A stretch of 64,000 bases of DNA from Dokdonella_A soli (GCF_039523175.1 NZ_BAAAEU010000006.1:372001-436000), one strand, 5' to 3'; positions 14,060 to 24,017 are shown, counted from the first letter of the stretch. The notes: a model not told the origin generated them from the sequence alone. Made by a program: numbers and translations.

Positions 14060-16732
14060 TCAAGGAGCGCTGGGCTTGTTTGCCAACGCGTCATTCAGAA
14101 GCTGCAGGCGCCGATCGAGGAATCTCAAACGATCAGTTCGCGGCCATGCCTTGCGCAGGGCCGCGAGTGCGTCGCGCGCGGCCTCAGTGTTCTTCAGCTT
14201 GACCGAAAATTCTGCCGCATCCAGCAGCGCTAGATCCGACAACGCGACGTTGAACGGTTGCAAGGTGCTTTGTCCGAATTGCTCAACATAGGCGCGACCG
14301 CGATGTTGGGACAGCCAATGCGCCTCGGCAAGCGCACTAGCATAGTCGCCTTGCCCCGCGTATGCGTTCATCAATACGCGATGGCTGAAATAGTATTCGC
14401 TGCCATTGATTTGCGGCTTCAATAGCCTGATTGTTCCTTGTGGATTTCCGCTCGCTCGTTCGAGTTCCGCTTCCGCGATGGTCAAAAGGCTCGTCAGATA
14501 TGGATAGTCGCCGCTGCGGCTGAGCTGCGCTGCGAGCGAGAGCGCTGACTTCGCCAGGTCCGTTTCGCCGGCATGAGCGGCCAGATACGCGGTGAACAGC
14601 AGACCAAACTGTGCATCAGGTGTTTCGCGCGTCTTCACCAAAGACTGCGAATAATCTGCCAGTACTGACTTCAGTTTCTCATTCGGCTCAGTGAGTGTGC
14701 GTAGACCAAGGTCGATCAGCGTGAATTCTGCGTGTAGCGTTCCTTTCAATGTGGCGCTGTCCTGCCGCGCTCGACTAGTCGCCTGCCACGCAGCGTCCCA
14801 ATCACCTCTATCCAGCGCAAGCATGATGCGTGGGTATCCAAGCGCCGCGTCATCGGCGGCAAGACCACTAGTCCTGCCCTTCGCGAGCACTTTATCGGCC
14901 AGATCGAAATGGCGCTGGGCCGCATATAAATATGCGTTATAAATTTCTTGTGTGGAGAAACCATTTGCGGCGGCTTCAGCAAAACAGCGCTGTGCATCTG
15001 CATAGCGCTCGTTGCCCAAATAAAGTATACCTAGCAAATAGTCGCCGACCGCGCGGTGCGGATTCGTTGCCACCGCGTTGTGTTCGGTAGCTGCAATCGC
15101 AGCATCAAAATCGTTGGCCTTTAGGTAAGAATTAAACCCAAAGCCGCCGCTTGCCAAGGTGAAATCCGGGTAGAGCCTTGCAAGCAACTGCCATTTTTCG
15201 AGTGCTAAGCGTGGATTTTCGAAATTCGCTAGCCACGCCTGCACGTAGAGCGCATCGCGCGCCGACAACCGCTCGCCTTGGCTTGCTGCTTTTCGAACTT
15301 CGGCGAGTGCTTCCGTATTATCGCCTCCGCTCGTGGCGTTCAACGTATCGCCAAGCTTGATTCGCGCGAGTGCAAAATCGGGATCGAGCTTGACTGCTTG
15401 CTGGAACAGCGAAATGGCTTGCTTGAAATTGCCCTTACTATGTTCCGAAATGCCCAATGAATACGCGCGCAATGCATCCAGATTCTTCGTCGCCACCTTG
15501 TCCAGCGGCTTCGACTCGCTCGAAACCGTCGCCAACGCCTCACCCAGCCGCACCCGCAGCTTCTGGTTGACCGTATCCAACGAAGGCAGCACCGAAGCCG
15601 CACCCGCACCATCCGCGGACTCCGACCACACCGTGGTCTGCGTGTTCGGATCGATCACCTCGGCGGTCACGCGCACGCGGCCGCCGATCTCGGCGATGGT
15701 CGGCAGGATCAGCGCGCGCGCGCCGTCGCGGATCGCGATCTCGGAGCCGACCGCGCGGTCGATCGCGGTCTTGTCCGGGTCCTTCTGCATCAGCTGCATG
15801 GTCTCGTGCGTCTTCAGGTTCGACAGCACGTTGACGTAGCGCGACTGTTCGAGGCCGATGCGGAACGCGGTGTCAATCGAGTCGTCGAACGCGGCGTCGC
15901 CGGTCAGGTTCTTGAGGTCGCCGACCACGACCCAGTCGCGGTTCGCGAACGCGATCGCGGGAGCGGGCCTGAGCAGGTACCAGGCCGGGATCACGATCAG
16001 CGCGAACAGCACGATGCATTCGAGCGCGAGCGTGGCCGGGCGACGCCAGAACGGCACCTCGCGGTGCGCCTTGCCGGACCAAGGCGGCGCCTTGAGCGGT
16101 GCGAAGCCTTCCTCGCCGACCTCGAACACCGGGATCGGATCGGGAATGCCCTTGAAGCGGTAGCGGCCGTGCGTGCGCCAGCGCACCGTGGCGAGTTGCG
16201 CGCCGAGTTCGCCTTGCGCGCGGTGCGCGAGCGAGTAGGCGACGCCGGACAGCAGGATCTGCTTCGGCAGCGCGAGCTGCATCAGGCGCGAGGTGATCGG
16301 CTTGACCAGGCCCTCGACCTCGGTGAGCTTGGCGCCGTTGGCGACGTCGTCGGGCGCGTTGTCCCAGGTCACGATGTCGCCGACGTGGATGCCGACGCGC
16401 GTGGCGAGCGTGGTGTGCTCGGTCGCGTTGAGCTGCTTCAGGCAGCGCTGATAGTCGAGCGCGAACGCGACCGCCTGGATCGGGCGGTCGAACAGGATCA
16501 GGAAGCCGTCGGTCTTGTCGATCTCGCGGCCGCCGTGCGTCGCGAGCAGCGCGCGCGCGAGGCGGTCGTGCTTGCGGAACAGTTCCGCCGCGTGCTGGTC
16601 GCCGAGGCGCTCGACCAGCGCGGTCGAATCGACGAGGTCACACAGCACCAGCGTACGCAGCAGCGGCACCGCAGCGGTCTGCGGAATCGGCGTGGCGGGT
16701 TGTGCAAGTGCGTTCATGACCTGGTCGCTCAT
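14060..16732 (-). CDS. Putative peptide modification system cyclase with TPR repeats
   Basis: An 890-residue protein in four parts. Residues about 20-195 are a class III adenylate/guanylate cyclase domain: VLCDLVDSTALVERLGD with the first metal Asp, EIDKTDGFLILFD with the second, and RVGIHVGDI. A membrane helix follows near 235-255 (ALECIVLFALIVIPAWYLL). Residues about 270-410 resemble the FlgO/TolB-like domain of CadC-type regulators. From about 425 to the end are TPR-like helical repeats. This is the architecture of the Xanthomonadales family annotated as putative peptide modification system cyclase, found with the SagB-like dehydrogenase and small precursors as here. ATG 16732 is chosen; ATG 16717 is nearly as likely. 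A longer frame to 17089 is rejected as Arg-rich noise. Confidence 0.85.
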   Translation of the reverse strand: MSDQVMNALAQPATPIPQTAAVPLLRTLVLCDLVDSTALVERLGDQHAAELFRKHDRLARALLATHGGREIDKTDGFLILFDRPIQAVAFALDYQRCLKQLNATEHTTLATRVGIHVGDIVTWDNAPDDVANGAKLTEVEGLVKPITSRLMQLALPKQILLSGVAYSLAHRAQGELGAQLATVRWRTHGRYRFKGIPDPIPVFEVGEEGFAPLKAPPWSGKAHREVPFWRRPATLALECIVLFALIVIPAWYLLRPAPAIAFANRDWVVVGDLKNLTGDAAFDDSIDTAFRIGLEQSRYVNVLSNLKTHETMQLMQKDPDKTAIDRAVGSEIAIRDGARALILPTIAEIGGRVRVTAEVIDPNTQTTVWSESADGAGAASVLPSLDTVNQKLRVRLGEALATVSSESKPLDKVATKNLDALRAYSLGISEHSKGNFKQAISLFQQAVKLDPDFALARIKLGDTLNATSGGDNTEALAEVRKAASQGERLSARDALYVQAWLANFENPRLALEKWQLLARLYPDFTLASGGFGFNSYLKANDFDAAIAATEHNAVATNPHRAVGDYLLGILYLGNERYADAQRCFAEAAANGFSTQEIYNAYLYAAQRHFDLADKVLAKGRTSGLAADDAALGYPRIMLALDRGDWDAAWQATSRARQDSATLKGTLHAEFTLIDLGLRTLTEPNEKLKSVLADYSQSLVKTRETPDAQFGLLFTAYLAAHAGETDLAKSALSLAAQLSRSGDYPYLTSLLTIAEAELERASGNPQGTIRLLKPQINGSEYYFSHRVLMNAYAGQGDYASALAEAHWLSQHRGRAYVEQFGQSTLQPFNVALSDLALLDAAEFSVKLKNTEAARDALAALRKAWPRTDRLRFLDRRLQLLNDALANKPSAP

Positions 16733-16907
16733 CCCTGCGCCGTGCGAGCGGCGCGGACCTCGATATGCGTACCGCGCAGTCCGGGTCCGCCGCGGGACGT
16801 CGCTTACGGGTGCGTGGAAGCGGCTTCGGTTTGAAGAGTGCGGGTTGCTTCCGTGCCCGCATCCGCTGGTTGCGAGCCGGGCGACCCGTGTCGCCCGGCC
16901 CATCGAA

Positions 16908-17969
16908 TCATATGACGCTGTGCAGGCCGCCGGACTGATTGCCGTGCGGCGGCGCCACCTCGTAGCCGTCGCCACCGCGGCCCTTGGCTTCGTAGAGCGC
17001 CGCGTCGGCATCGCTGTACCAGACCGCCCAGTCGGCACCGTCGGCGCAGAGGCCACCGCCGATGCTGACCGAGACGCCCAATCCTTCATTGCAGCCGGGA
17101 AAGCGCAGCGCGTGCACGCCGGCGATGATCTGCGTCGCCCGCGCGCGCAACTCTTCCTCGCCGGTGACCTGCATCAGCAGCGCGAATTCGTCGCCGCCGA
17201 GGCGGGCCGGCACGTCGGTCGAGGCCGCCGCATTCTGCACTTCCTCGGCGATCGCACGCAGCACCTGGTCTCCGATCAGGTGGCCGCAGCGGTCGTTGAT
17301 CTGCTTGAAGCGGTCGAGGTCGATCAGCAGCAGGCCGAGCACGGTGCCGGGCAGGCGGTACTCGGCGAGCCGCTCCAGGAACATGTACAGGCCGCGCCGG
17401 TTGCACAGGCCGGTGAGTTCGTCGGTCTGCACGAGGCGCTGCGCGGTCGAGAGCTGGGTGCGCGTCTGGCGCAACGAATCCAGCGTGACCATCAGGTCTT
17501 CGTTGCGGCGCTTGAGGCTCTGGATCAGCTGCTGCTCGCTGGCGACGAGGTACGAGAACGAGCGGCGCATGAACTGCGCGAGCAGGCGCGGCTCACTGGC
17601 GATCAGCTCGTCGAAGGTGTCGTGATCGACGATGTGCAGCACGACCGGATTCAGCGCGACCGCGTTGGCGACGCGCGTGTGGCTGCCGATGAACAGCACG
17701 AGTTCGCCGAAGAATTCGCGTGGGCCGATCAGCTTGTCCGGCATGCCGTCGCCGAACTCGAGCTGGATCTGCCCGGACTCGACGATGAACATGCTGCGGC
17801 CGAGTTCGCCGCGGCGGAAGATGATTTCGCCGGGCTGCACCTCGCGGCGCCCGCCGACTCGTGCGAACAGCGCGAACTCCGGATCGGAGAGCTGACGCGG
17901 CAACAGAACCGCGCGCGCGCCATGCGCTGCATGTGCGATCTTGGTCGGCTCCGCTTGCACGCTCGCCAC
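16908..17969 (-). CDS. Diguanylate cyclase with cyclic-nucleotide-binding domain
   Basis: A 353-residue protein. Residues about 35-150 form a cNMP-binding domain (GRREVQPGEIIFRRGELGRSMFIVESG, then FFGELVLFIGSHTRVANAVAL, close to the phosphate-binding cassette). A helical linker of 50 residues leads to a GGDEF domain from about 195: DELTGLCNRRGLYMFLERL, LLIDLDRFKQINDRCGHLIGDQVLR, RLGGDEFALL. The active-site motif GGDEF is intact, so it should make c-di-GMP. GTG 17969 is preferred for GGAGG five bases upstream. It is transcribed in the same direction as the class III cyclase, 175 bases ahead of it, which raises the possibility that it senses that cyclase's product. Confidence 0.88.
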   Translation of the reverse strand: MASVQAEPTKIAHAAHGARAVLLPRQLSDPEFALFARVGGRREVQPGEIIFRRGELGRSMFIVESGQIQLEFGDGMPDKLIGPREFFGELVLFIGSHTRVANAVALNPVVLHIVDHDTFDELIASEPRLLAQFMRRSFSYLVASEQQLIQSLKRRNEDLMVTLDSLRQTRTQLSTAQRLVQTDELTGLCNRRGLYMFLERLAEYRLPGTVLGLLLIDLDRFKQINDRCGHLIGDQVLRAIAEEVQNAAASTDVPARLGGDEFALLMQVTGEEELRARATQIIAGVHALRFPGCNEGLGVSVSIGGGLCADGADWAVWYSDADAALYEAKGRGGDGYEVAPPHGNQSGGLHSVI

Positions 17970-18404
17970 ACGAACCTCCCGCCCTCGGCCCGTTCCGGTC
18001 GGGGATGTTAACCCATGTACCCCGCGGTTACCTATCGGAGTTCCCCTCCACCGTGTAGGAAAACGCCGATTCGTCGCGTACGACGTCGGACCTGGCCGGC
18101 CCCGCCGCCGCCTTGCCCCGGAACGACGGCAAGCCGCCTTTGCCGCCAAGCGTGCAGGCCGCGCGACGAAGCGAATGGCCGGGTTGCCTGCACGGCCGGC
18201 AATTCGCCTAGGCTGACGGGGCGGCACGGTTCCGGCCACGCCCGAACCACAAGCCGCCCGGAATGGCGCGATCGCAGCGCCCGCCCGGGCAGCACCGGCA
18301 TCGGAGCACTCGAACCGGCGGCACCCCCCGCTGCCGTTTCTCCTCTCCCGCTCTCGTTCCGATGCCGGTGTGCCGCGCCACTGCCGGCGCGTACAAGCGG
18401 CCCA
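17970..18404. other. Intergenic region with 13-bp inverted repeat downstream of aceA
   Basis: No convincing gene is seen in 435 bases. It contains a perfect 13-bp inverted repeat, CACCGGCATCGGA at 18293-18305 and its complement at 18358-18370, with a 52-base pyrimidine-rich spacer. Placed 35 bases after the aceA stop, it may end or stabilise the aceBA transcript, but there is no T-run. The AT-richer stretch 18005-18065 may carry the promoter of the GGDEF gene. Confidence 0.4.
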
Positions 18405-19709
<1,305 letters not shown>

Positions 19710-19741
19710 GGCGTACCTCATCGATGGGCGTTGGCGGTGTC

Positions 19742-19818
19742 TGTAGGAGCGGCTTCAGCCGTGATGCTTTTTTGCATGTTGAAAAGACAAAGGCATCGCG
19801 GCTGAAGCCGCTCCTACG
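19742..19818. repeat. GTAGGAGCGGC hairpin repeat between aceB and aceA
   Basis: GTAGGAGCGGCTTCAGCCG at 19743-19761 pairs with CGGCTGAAGCCGCTCCTAC at 19799-19817, with one mismatch further in, forming a stem of about 25 bases with a 25-base loop. Another copy is at 55709-55818. This is a common repeat type in Xanthomonas and Pseudomonas relatives. Its place between aceB and aceA could set their relative expression. Confidence 0.8.
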
Positions 19819-19825
19819 GGAGCAG

Positions 19826-21478
19826 TTACGGGAGCAGGGGATAGGCGGCGAGGGTCAGGAAATCGGCCAACGTATCCGCATGCGTGAGCTTGCCGAGCAG
19901 GTCGGCGGCTTCGCCGACGCGCGCCTGGCCCGGCATCGGGGTCGACGACAGGCGCTGGCGCACCGTTGCCAGGGTCGCGTCGAAGATCGCGAAGTCGACC
20001 GGGGCGCCGTCGTCGAACGCGAGGGCTGCACCGGCCGATTCGAGGCCGGCCGGACCATCGGCGTGATGCAGCCATTGCCAGAGCTGTGCGCGCGAGATCT
20101 CCGCGGTCGCCGCGTCCTCCATCAGGTGATGGATCGGCACGCAGCCCTGGCCGTCGATCCACGCGGAGAGGTAGCGCAGGCAGATCTCGACATTGGCGGC
20201 GAAGCCGGCGTGGGTGATCGTGCCGACGCTCGGCGCGAGCAGCGTGTCGCGGTCGGCGACGACGTCGGCGCGCAGCACCGTGAGTTGGTTCGGCGTTGGC
20301 ATGTACTCGTCGAAGATCGCCTTGGCGACCGGCACCAGCGCCGGGTGCGCGACCCAGGTGCCGTCGTGACCGGCGGTGACTTCGCGCAGCTTGTCCGCGC
20401 GCACCTTGGCGAGCGCGGCTTCGTTCGCGGCCGGGTCGTGGTTGATCGGGATCTGCGCGGCCATGCCGCCCATCGCGAACGCGCCGCGGCTGTGGCAGGT
20501 CTTGATCAGCAGCTCCGAATACGCTTTCAGGAACGGCACCGTCATCAAAACCTGGCCGCGCTCGGGCAGCACGCGGTCGCGGTGCGCGCGCAGCGTCTTG
20601 ATGTAGGAAAAGATGTAGTCCCAGCGCCCGCAGTTGAGGCCGGTGATTCGCGTTCTCAGCGCGTGCAGGATCTCGTCCATCTCGAACACCGCCGGCAAGG
20701 TCTCGATCAGCACGGTGACCTTCATCGCGCCGCGCGGCAGGCCGAGCGCGTCCTCGGCATGGTTCATCACCTCGTTCCACAGCGCGGCCTCGCGGTGGCT
20801 TTCCATCTTCGGCAGATAGAAACACGGGCCGCGACCGGCCGTATGCAGCGCCTTCGCGTTATGGAGCGCGAACAGGCCGAAGTCGAACAGCGAACCCGAC
20901 AACGCTTCGCCGTCCACCTCGACATGCCGTTCCGGCAGATGCCACCCGCGAGGACGCACCATCAGCACCGCCGGGTTCGGCTTGACCTCGTACCGCTTGC
21001 CTTCGGGCGAGGTGTAGTCGATCGCGCCGGCGACCGCGTCGCGCAAGTTGCGCTGGCCGTCGAGCAGGTTCGCGAAAGTCGGCGCGGTCGAGTCCTCGAA
21101 GTCGGCCATGAACACCTTCGCGCCGGAGTTCAGCGCGTTGATGATCATCTTGCGGTCGACCGGACCGGTGATCTCGACGCGGCGATCCTGCAGCGCGGCC
21201 GGAATCGGTGCGACCTTCCATTCGCCGTCGCGGATCGCGCGGGTCTCCGCCAGGAAATCCGGCAGTTCGCCGGCGTCGAAACGCGCGCGGCGCGCGGCCC
21301 GCGTCTGCAGGAGCGCGCGGCGGGTCGGATCGAAACGCCGGTGCAGGGCGGCGAGGAACGCGAGTGCGTCGGCATCGAGCACGCCCGCGGTCGTCGCGTT
21401 CAGCGCGTCGGTGATCCGCGCAGGGGTGGCGGGGGAAGCATGGAGGGAAACAGCCATTGCAGGGTCCATTGGTGCCAT
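19826..21478 (-). CDS. aceB: Malate synthase A
   Basis: The 550-residue enzyme condenses glyoxylate with acetyl-CoA to malate. Characteristic segments are KVFMADFEDSTAPT near residue 100, VRPRGWHLPERHV, LPKMESHREAALW, VTVLIETLPAVFEMDEIL, CGRWDYIFSYIK and GGMAAQIPI, which include the active-site Arg, Glu and Asp. Length is usual for the A isoform. ATG 21478 is given; ATG 21469 and 21457 (MAVSLHAS) are alternatives with no better ribosome binding site. It diverges from a LysR regulator 96 bases away and heads the aceB-aceA unit. Confidence 0.96.
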   Translation of the reverse strand: MAPMDPAMAVSLHASPATPARITDALNATTAGVLDADALAFLAALHRRFDPTRRALLQTRAARRARFDAGELPDFLAETRAIRDGEWKVAPIPAALQDRRVEITGPVDRKMIINALNSGAKVFMADFEDSTAPTFANLLDGQRNLRDAVAGAIDYTSPEGKRYEVKPNPAVLMVRPRGWHLPERHVEVDGEALSGSLFDFGLFALHNAKALHTAGRGPCFYLPKMESHREAALWNEVMNHAEDALGLPRGAMKVTVLIETLPAVFEMDEILHALRTRITGLNCGRWDYIFSYIKTLRAHRDRVLPERGQVLMTVPFLKAYSELLIKTCHSRGAFAMGGMAAQIPINHDPAANEAALAKVRADKLREVTAGHDGTWVAHPALVPVAKAIFDEYMPTPNQLTVLRADVVADRDTLLAPSVGTITHAGFAANVEICLRYLSAWIDGQGCVPIHHLMEDAATAEISRAQLWQWLHHADGPAGLESAGAALAFDDGAPVDFAIFDATLATVRQRLSSTPMPGQARVGEAADLLGKLTHADTLADFLTLAAYPLLP

Positions 21479-21574
21479 GCAACAAGCCTAGGCTCGACCA
21501 TCTACTTTGACAAAACAAACGTTTCAATAAGTGGCATTATCAATGTCAATGTTTAAACAACTGTTTGAATCGAC
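21479..21574. promoter_or_regulatory. Divergent aceB / LysR control region
   Basis: A 96-base gap far more AT-rich than its surroundings. It holds palindromic elements AAACGTTT (21518-21525), TGTTTAAACA (21551-21560) and AAACAACTGTTT nearby, with TTGACA at 21508. LysR regulators bind such interrupted palindromes upstream of divergent target genes, so this is the probable site of acetate or glyoxylate control of aceBA. Confidence 0.6.
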
Positions 21575-22615
21575 ATGGTGAAAACGCCCGCCAGAGGCAA
21601 GCCAACCGGCGGCCGACGCCGCAAACCCGCGCCACCGCGCGCCGGCGCCGGGCCCGAACCGGCGCCGCCCGCGCGCTTCTACTACAAGGGCAGCCGTCTC
21701 AAGCAGCTGCGTGCGTTCTGCATGACCGTCAAGCTCGGCACGCTGTCGCGCGCGGCCGAGGCGTTGTATCTGTCGCAGCCGTCAATCAGCCTGCAGCTGC
21801 GCGCGCTCGAGCGAGAACTCGGTGCGCAGCTGATCGAACGGCGGCGGCGGCGCGTCGCGCCGACCCGTGAGGGCCAGGCGCTGTACGAGCTCGCACTGCC
21901 GCTGATCGAGGGCCTGGACGCACTCGATGCGCAGTTCCGCACCCTGCGCGCCGGCCTCGCCGGCGGCGAGTTGCACATCGCGGCCGGCACGTCGACGATC
22001 CAGTACCTGCTGCCGCCGTTCGTCGCCGCGTTCCGCGAGCGCCATCCGGGCGTAAAGCTGCAGCTGCACAACGTGACCGGCAAGGACGGCCTTGCGCTGC
22101 TGCGCTCGGACCAGGTCGATTTCGCGGTCGGCTCGATGCTCGACGTGCCGAACGATCTCAGCTACGAACCGGTGCAGTCGTACGATCCGATGCTGATCAC
22201 GCCGACGGACCATGCCCTGGCGAAACTGCGCGAGGTGCGGCTCGAGGACCTGTCGCCGTACGGCCTGATCCTGCCGCCGCAGCGCCTGACCACGTACCGA
22301 CTGGTCGACCTGATCTTCCAGCAGCGCAAGGTGCCGTTCCATGTCGCGATCGAGGTCGGCGGCTGGGAGGTGATCAAGCACTACGTCGCGCTCGGCCTCG
22401 GCATCTCGATCGTGACCGGCATCTGCATCGGCGACGAGGACCGCGCGCGCCTCGCGGTGCGCAACATGAGCGCGTACTTCCCGCAGCGCAGCTACGGGGT
22501 GGTCGTGCGCAAGGGCAAGTACCTCAGCGCCGAGGCGCGCGCGTTCGTCGACCTGGTCCGGCCCGGCCTGTTCACGCGCCGCGACTACTGGGAGGCCGGG
22601 CACTCCGAGCGCTGA
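21575..22615 (+). CDS. LysR-family regulator divergent from aceBA
   Basis: The 346-residue regulator has a Lys/Arg/Pro-rich extension of about 35 residues, then a standard LysR winged HTH (LKQLRAFCMTVKLGTLSRAAEALYLSQPSISLQLRALERELG) and a periplasmic-binding-like effector domain from about 120 (GGELHIAAGTSTIQYLLPPFVAAFRERHPGVKLQ). The effector domain resembles CysB/CbbR-type proteins. Its position divergent from aceB makes the glyoxylate shunt the likely target. The basic extension could add DNA contacts, or the true start could be later; no strong ribosome binding site decides it. Confidence 0.9.
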   Translation: MVKTPARGKPTGGRRRKPAPPRAGAGPEPAPPARFYYKGSRLKQLRAFCMTVKLGTLSRAAEALYLSQPSISLQLRALERELGAQLIERRRRRVAPTREGQALYELALPLIEGLDALDAQFRTLRAGLAGGELHIAAGTSTIQYLLPPFVAAFRERHPGVKLQLHNVTGKDGLALLRSDQVDFAVGSMLDVPNDLSYEPVQSYDPMLITPTDHALAKLREVRLEDLSPYGLILPPQRLTTYRLVDLIFQQRKVPFHVAIEVGGWEVIKHYVALGLGISIVTGICIGDEDRARLAVRNMSAYFPQRSYGVVVRKGKYLSAEARAFVDLVRPGLFTRRDYWEAGHSER

Positions 22616-22659
22616 GGCGGAAACCGCGCCGTGGACCCCCGCCACCTTGCCGCATACCC

Positions 22660-22765
22660 ACATCCGTTCGTGCTGAGGTATCGACTACGTGCGCTAGGGC
22701 GCACGTGAACGGCGCAGCCGGCCCGAAGGGCGAGCGCCAAAGGCGCGAGTAACCACGAATGGCGC
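22660..22765. repeat. Dispersed CCGTTCGTGCTGAGGTATCG repeat
   Basis: CATCCGTTCGTGCTGAGGTA, then a GTGCGCTAGGGCGCAC hairpin and GCCCGAAGGGCGAGCGCC. The arrangement is the same as at 6545-6700. It lies between convergent genes. Confidence 0.65.
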
Positions 22766-22807
22766 GACGTCCACCGCTTCACCGGCAAGCGGGACGCCCT
22801 CGTTGGT

Positions 22808-23422
22808 CTAGGCGCGTGTCGCTGGCGCGCTTTCGCGTCCACGGCCGGTCAGCCGGCGCACGAGACGCGCGAGGAAGCGGAACAGCTTCGGCAGCAGCCA
22901 GACCACCAGCGCGAGGAACAGCGCCAGCGCGACCAGGAACGCTAGCGGATGCTGGATCGCAAGGAACAGGCCGCCGAGCACGAGGCCGTCCTCGCCGGCG
23001 CTCGCGGTCCAGTTCGTGAACGGTTCCGGCGAGGTGTTGATCGCGGCGCGGCTGCCGCTCTTGGCGAGGTGTGTGCCGCCGGTGATCATGCCGCCGACGA
23101 TCGCTGCGGCCATCTGCGCGGCCAGCGTGGAATCGCCCATCGCGCCCGAGGCCAGGAACGCGCCAGCCGGGATGCGGATGAAGGTATGCAGCGCATCCCA
23201 GATCGAGTCGAAGCCCGGCACCTTGTCGGCCAGGAATTCGCCGACGCCCATCACGCCGGCCGCGACCAGCACCCAGGTGTGCTGCAGCACGACGAGTTGT
23301 TCGGGCAGGTGCAGATAGCCGTAGCGGCCGAGCATGCCGACGATGAAGATCGTCGCGTACAAGCGGATGCCACTGGCCCAGGCGAGGCCGCCAGCGAGCG
23401 CGAGTTGCGATAGCGAGTCCAT
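22808..23422 (-). CDS. DUF4126 membrane protein
   Basis: A 204-residue integral membrane protein with about five helices. Family features are LALAGGLAWASGIRLYATIFIVGMLGRYG at the N-terminus, VGEFLADKVPGFDSIWDALHTFIRIPAG, and GGTHLAKSGSRAAINTSPEPFTNW in the middle, which define DUF4126. The C-terminus is a helix followed by a basic tail. Function unknown. It stands alone, with repeats on both sides. Confidence 0.85.
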   Translation of the reverse strand: MDSLSQLALAGGLAWASGIRLYATIFIVGMLGRYGYLHLPEQLVVLQHTWVLVAAGVMGVGEFLADKVPGFDSIWDALHTFIRIPAGAFLASGAMGDSTLAAQMAAAIVGGMITGGTHLAKSGSRAAINTSPEPFTNWTASAGEDGLVLGGLFLAIQHPLAFLVALALFLALVVWLLPKLFRFLARLVRRLTGRGRESAPATRA

Positions 23423-23459
23423 GGTTCCTCCGCGCGGCGATGCGTCAGGGTTGAAACTT

Positions 23460-23545
23460 TGCCGCCGTTCGCCCTGAGGTATCGAAGGGTGAACGGCTTC
23501 GGGTGCCGCCGCTCGTGGTTCGATACCTCACCACGAATGGCTCTT
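23460..23545. repeat. Inverted pair of GTATCG repeats
   Basis: GCCGTTCGCCCTGAGGTATC followed by GGGTGAACGGC, then CGTGGTTCGATACCTCACCACGAATGG, an inverted arrangement of the same family as at 6489-6804. Confidence 0.6.
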
Positions 23546-23711
23546 CGTGTTCACGACAGCTACACCGCTCTCCGCGCCGCCATCGCGTAGGGCGGAACCT
23601 GAGTGCGAGCTGTCGCAGCCGGCGCGAATCCGCCGACCGGCGGCGCTGCGCTCACAGCGGCGTTTCTGCTAGCGTGGCACCCTCTGCAACAATGTCGCGC
23701 GCAGGTGCGCC

Positions 23712-24017
23712 ATGGCCCGCTGGATCATGCTCGGTTTTACGATACTCGGTTTCGTGCTGGTGTTCAGCGCGAAGGCGCCCGGCCTGCTGGCGATCGGTTT
23801 GCTGCTCGCGCTCATCGGCGTGATCGGCTTCGTGCTTGCCCTCGCGTCCGACCGGATCTCGGCCAACGCGCGACCCGATGCATCGATGGCGTCGACCGAG
23901 GACCTCGTGGCCCTGCGCAAGCGACCGCAGCGGCCGTCACCGACGGTGACGCCGTCCGCTGCCGGCGCGTCGGCCGCTGCAACGCCGGGTGACCACGAGC
24001 CCAGACCGACGCACTGA
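23712..24017 (+). CDS. Small two-helix membrane protein, hypothetical
   Basis: A 101-residue protein with two adjacent membrane helices (IMLGFTILGFVLVFSA and LLAIGLLLALIGVIGFVLALAS) and a Pro/Ala/Thr-rich soluble tail. Hydrophobic pattern and codon use are those of a real gene. No family is recognised and no strong ribosome binding site is present. It is upstream of, and in the same direction as, the GlsB-like gene. Confidence 0.6.
   Translation: MARWIMLGFTILGFVLVFSAKAPGLLAIGLLLALIGVIGFVLALASDRISANARPDASMASTEDLVALRKRPQRPSPTVTPSAAGASAAATPGDHEPRPTH

Noticed and set aside
16733..17089. 119-residue N-terminal extension of the class III cyclase
   Set aside because: The extension is Arg/Ser/Thr-rich without family content and overlaps the coding region of the GGDEF gene; the cyclase fold begins right after ATG 16732.
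18032..18301. 89-residue minus-strand frame in the aceA-GGDEF gap
   Set aside because: Arg/Gly-rich, without a ribosome binding site or any family feature.
19755..20825. Long frame inside aceB on the same strand
   Set aside because: It is a shadow of malate synthase in another frame, with Arg-rich composition typical of out-of-frame GC-rich DNA.
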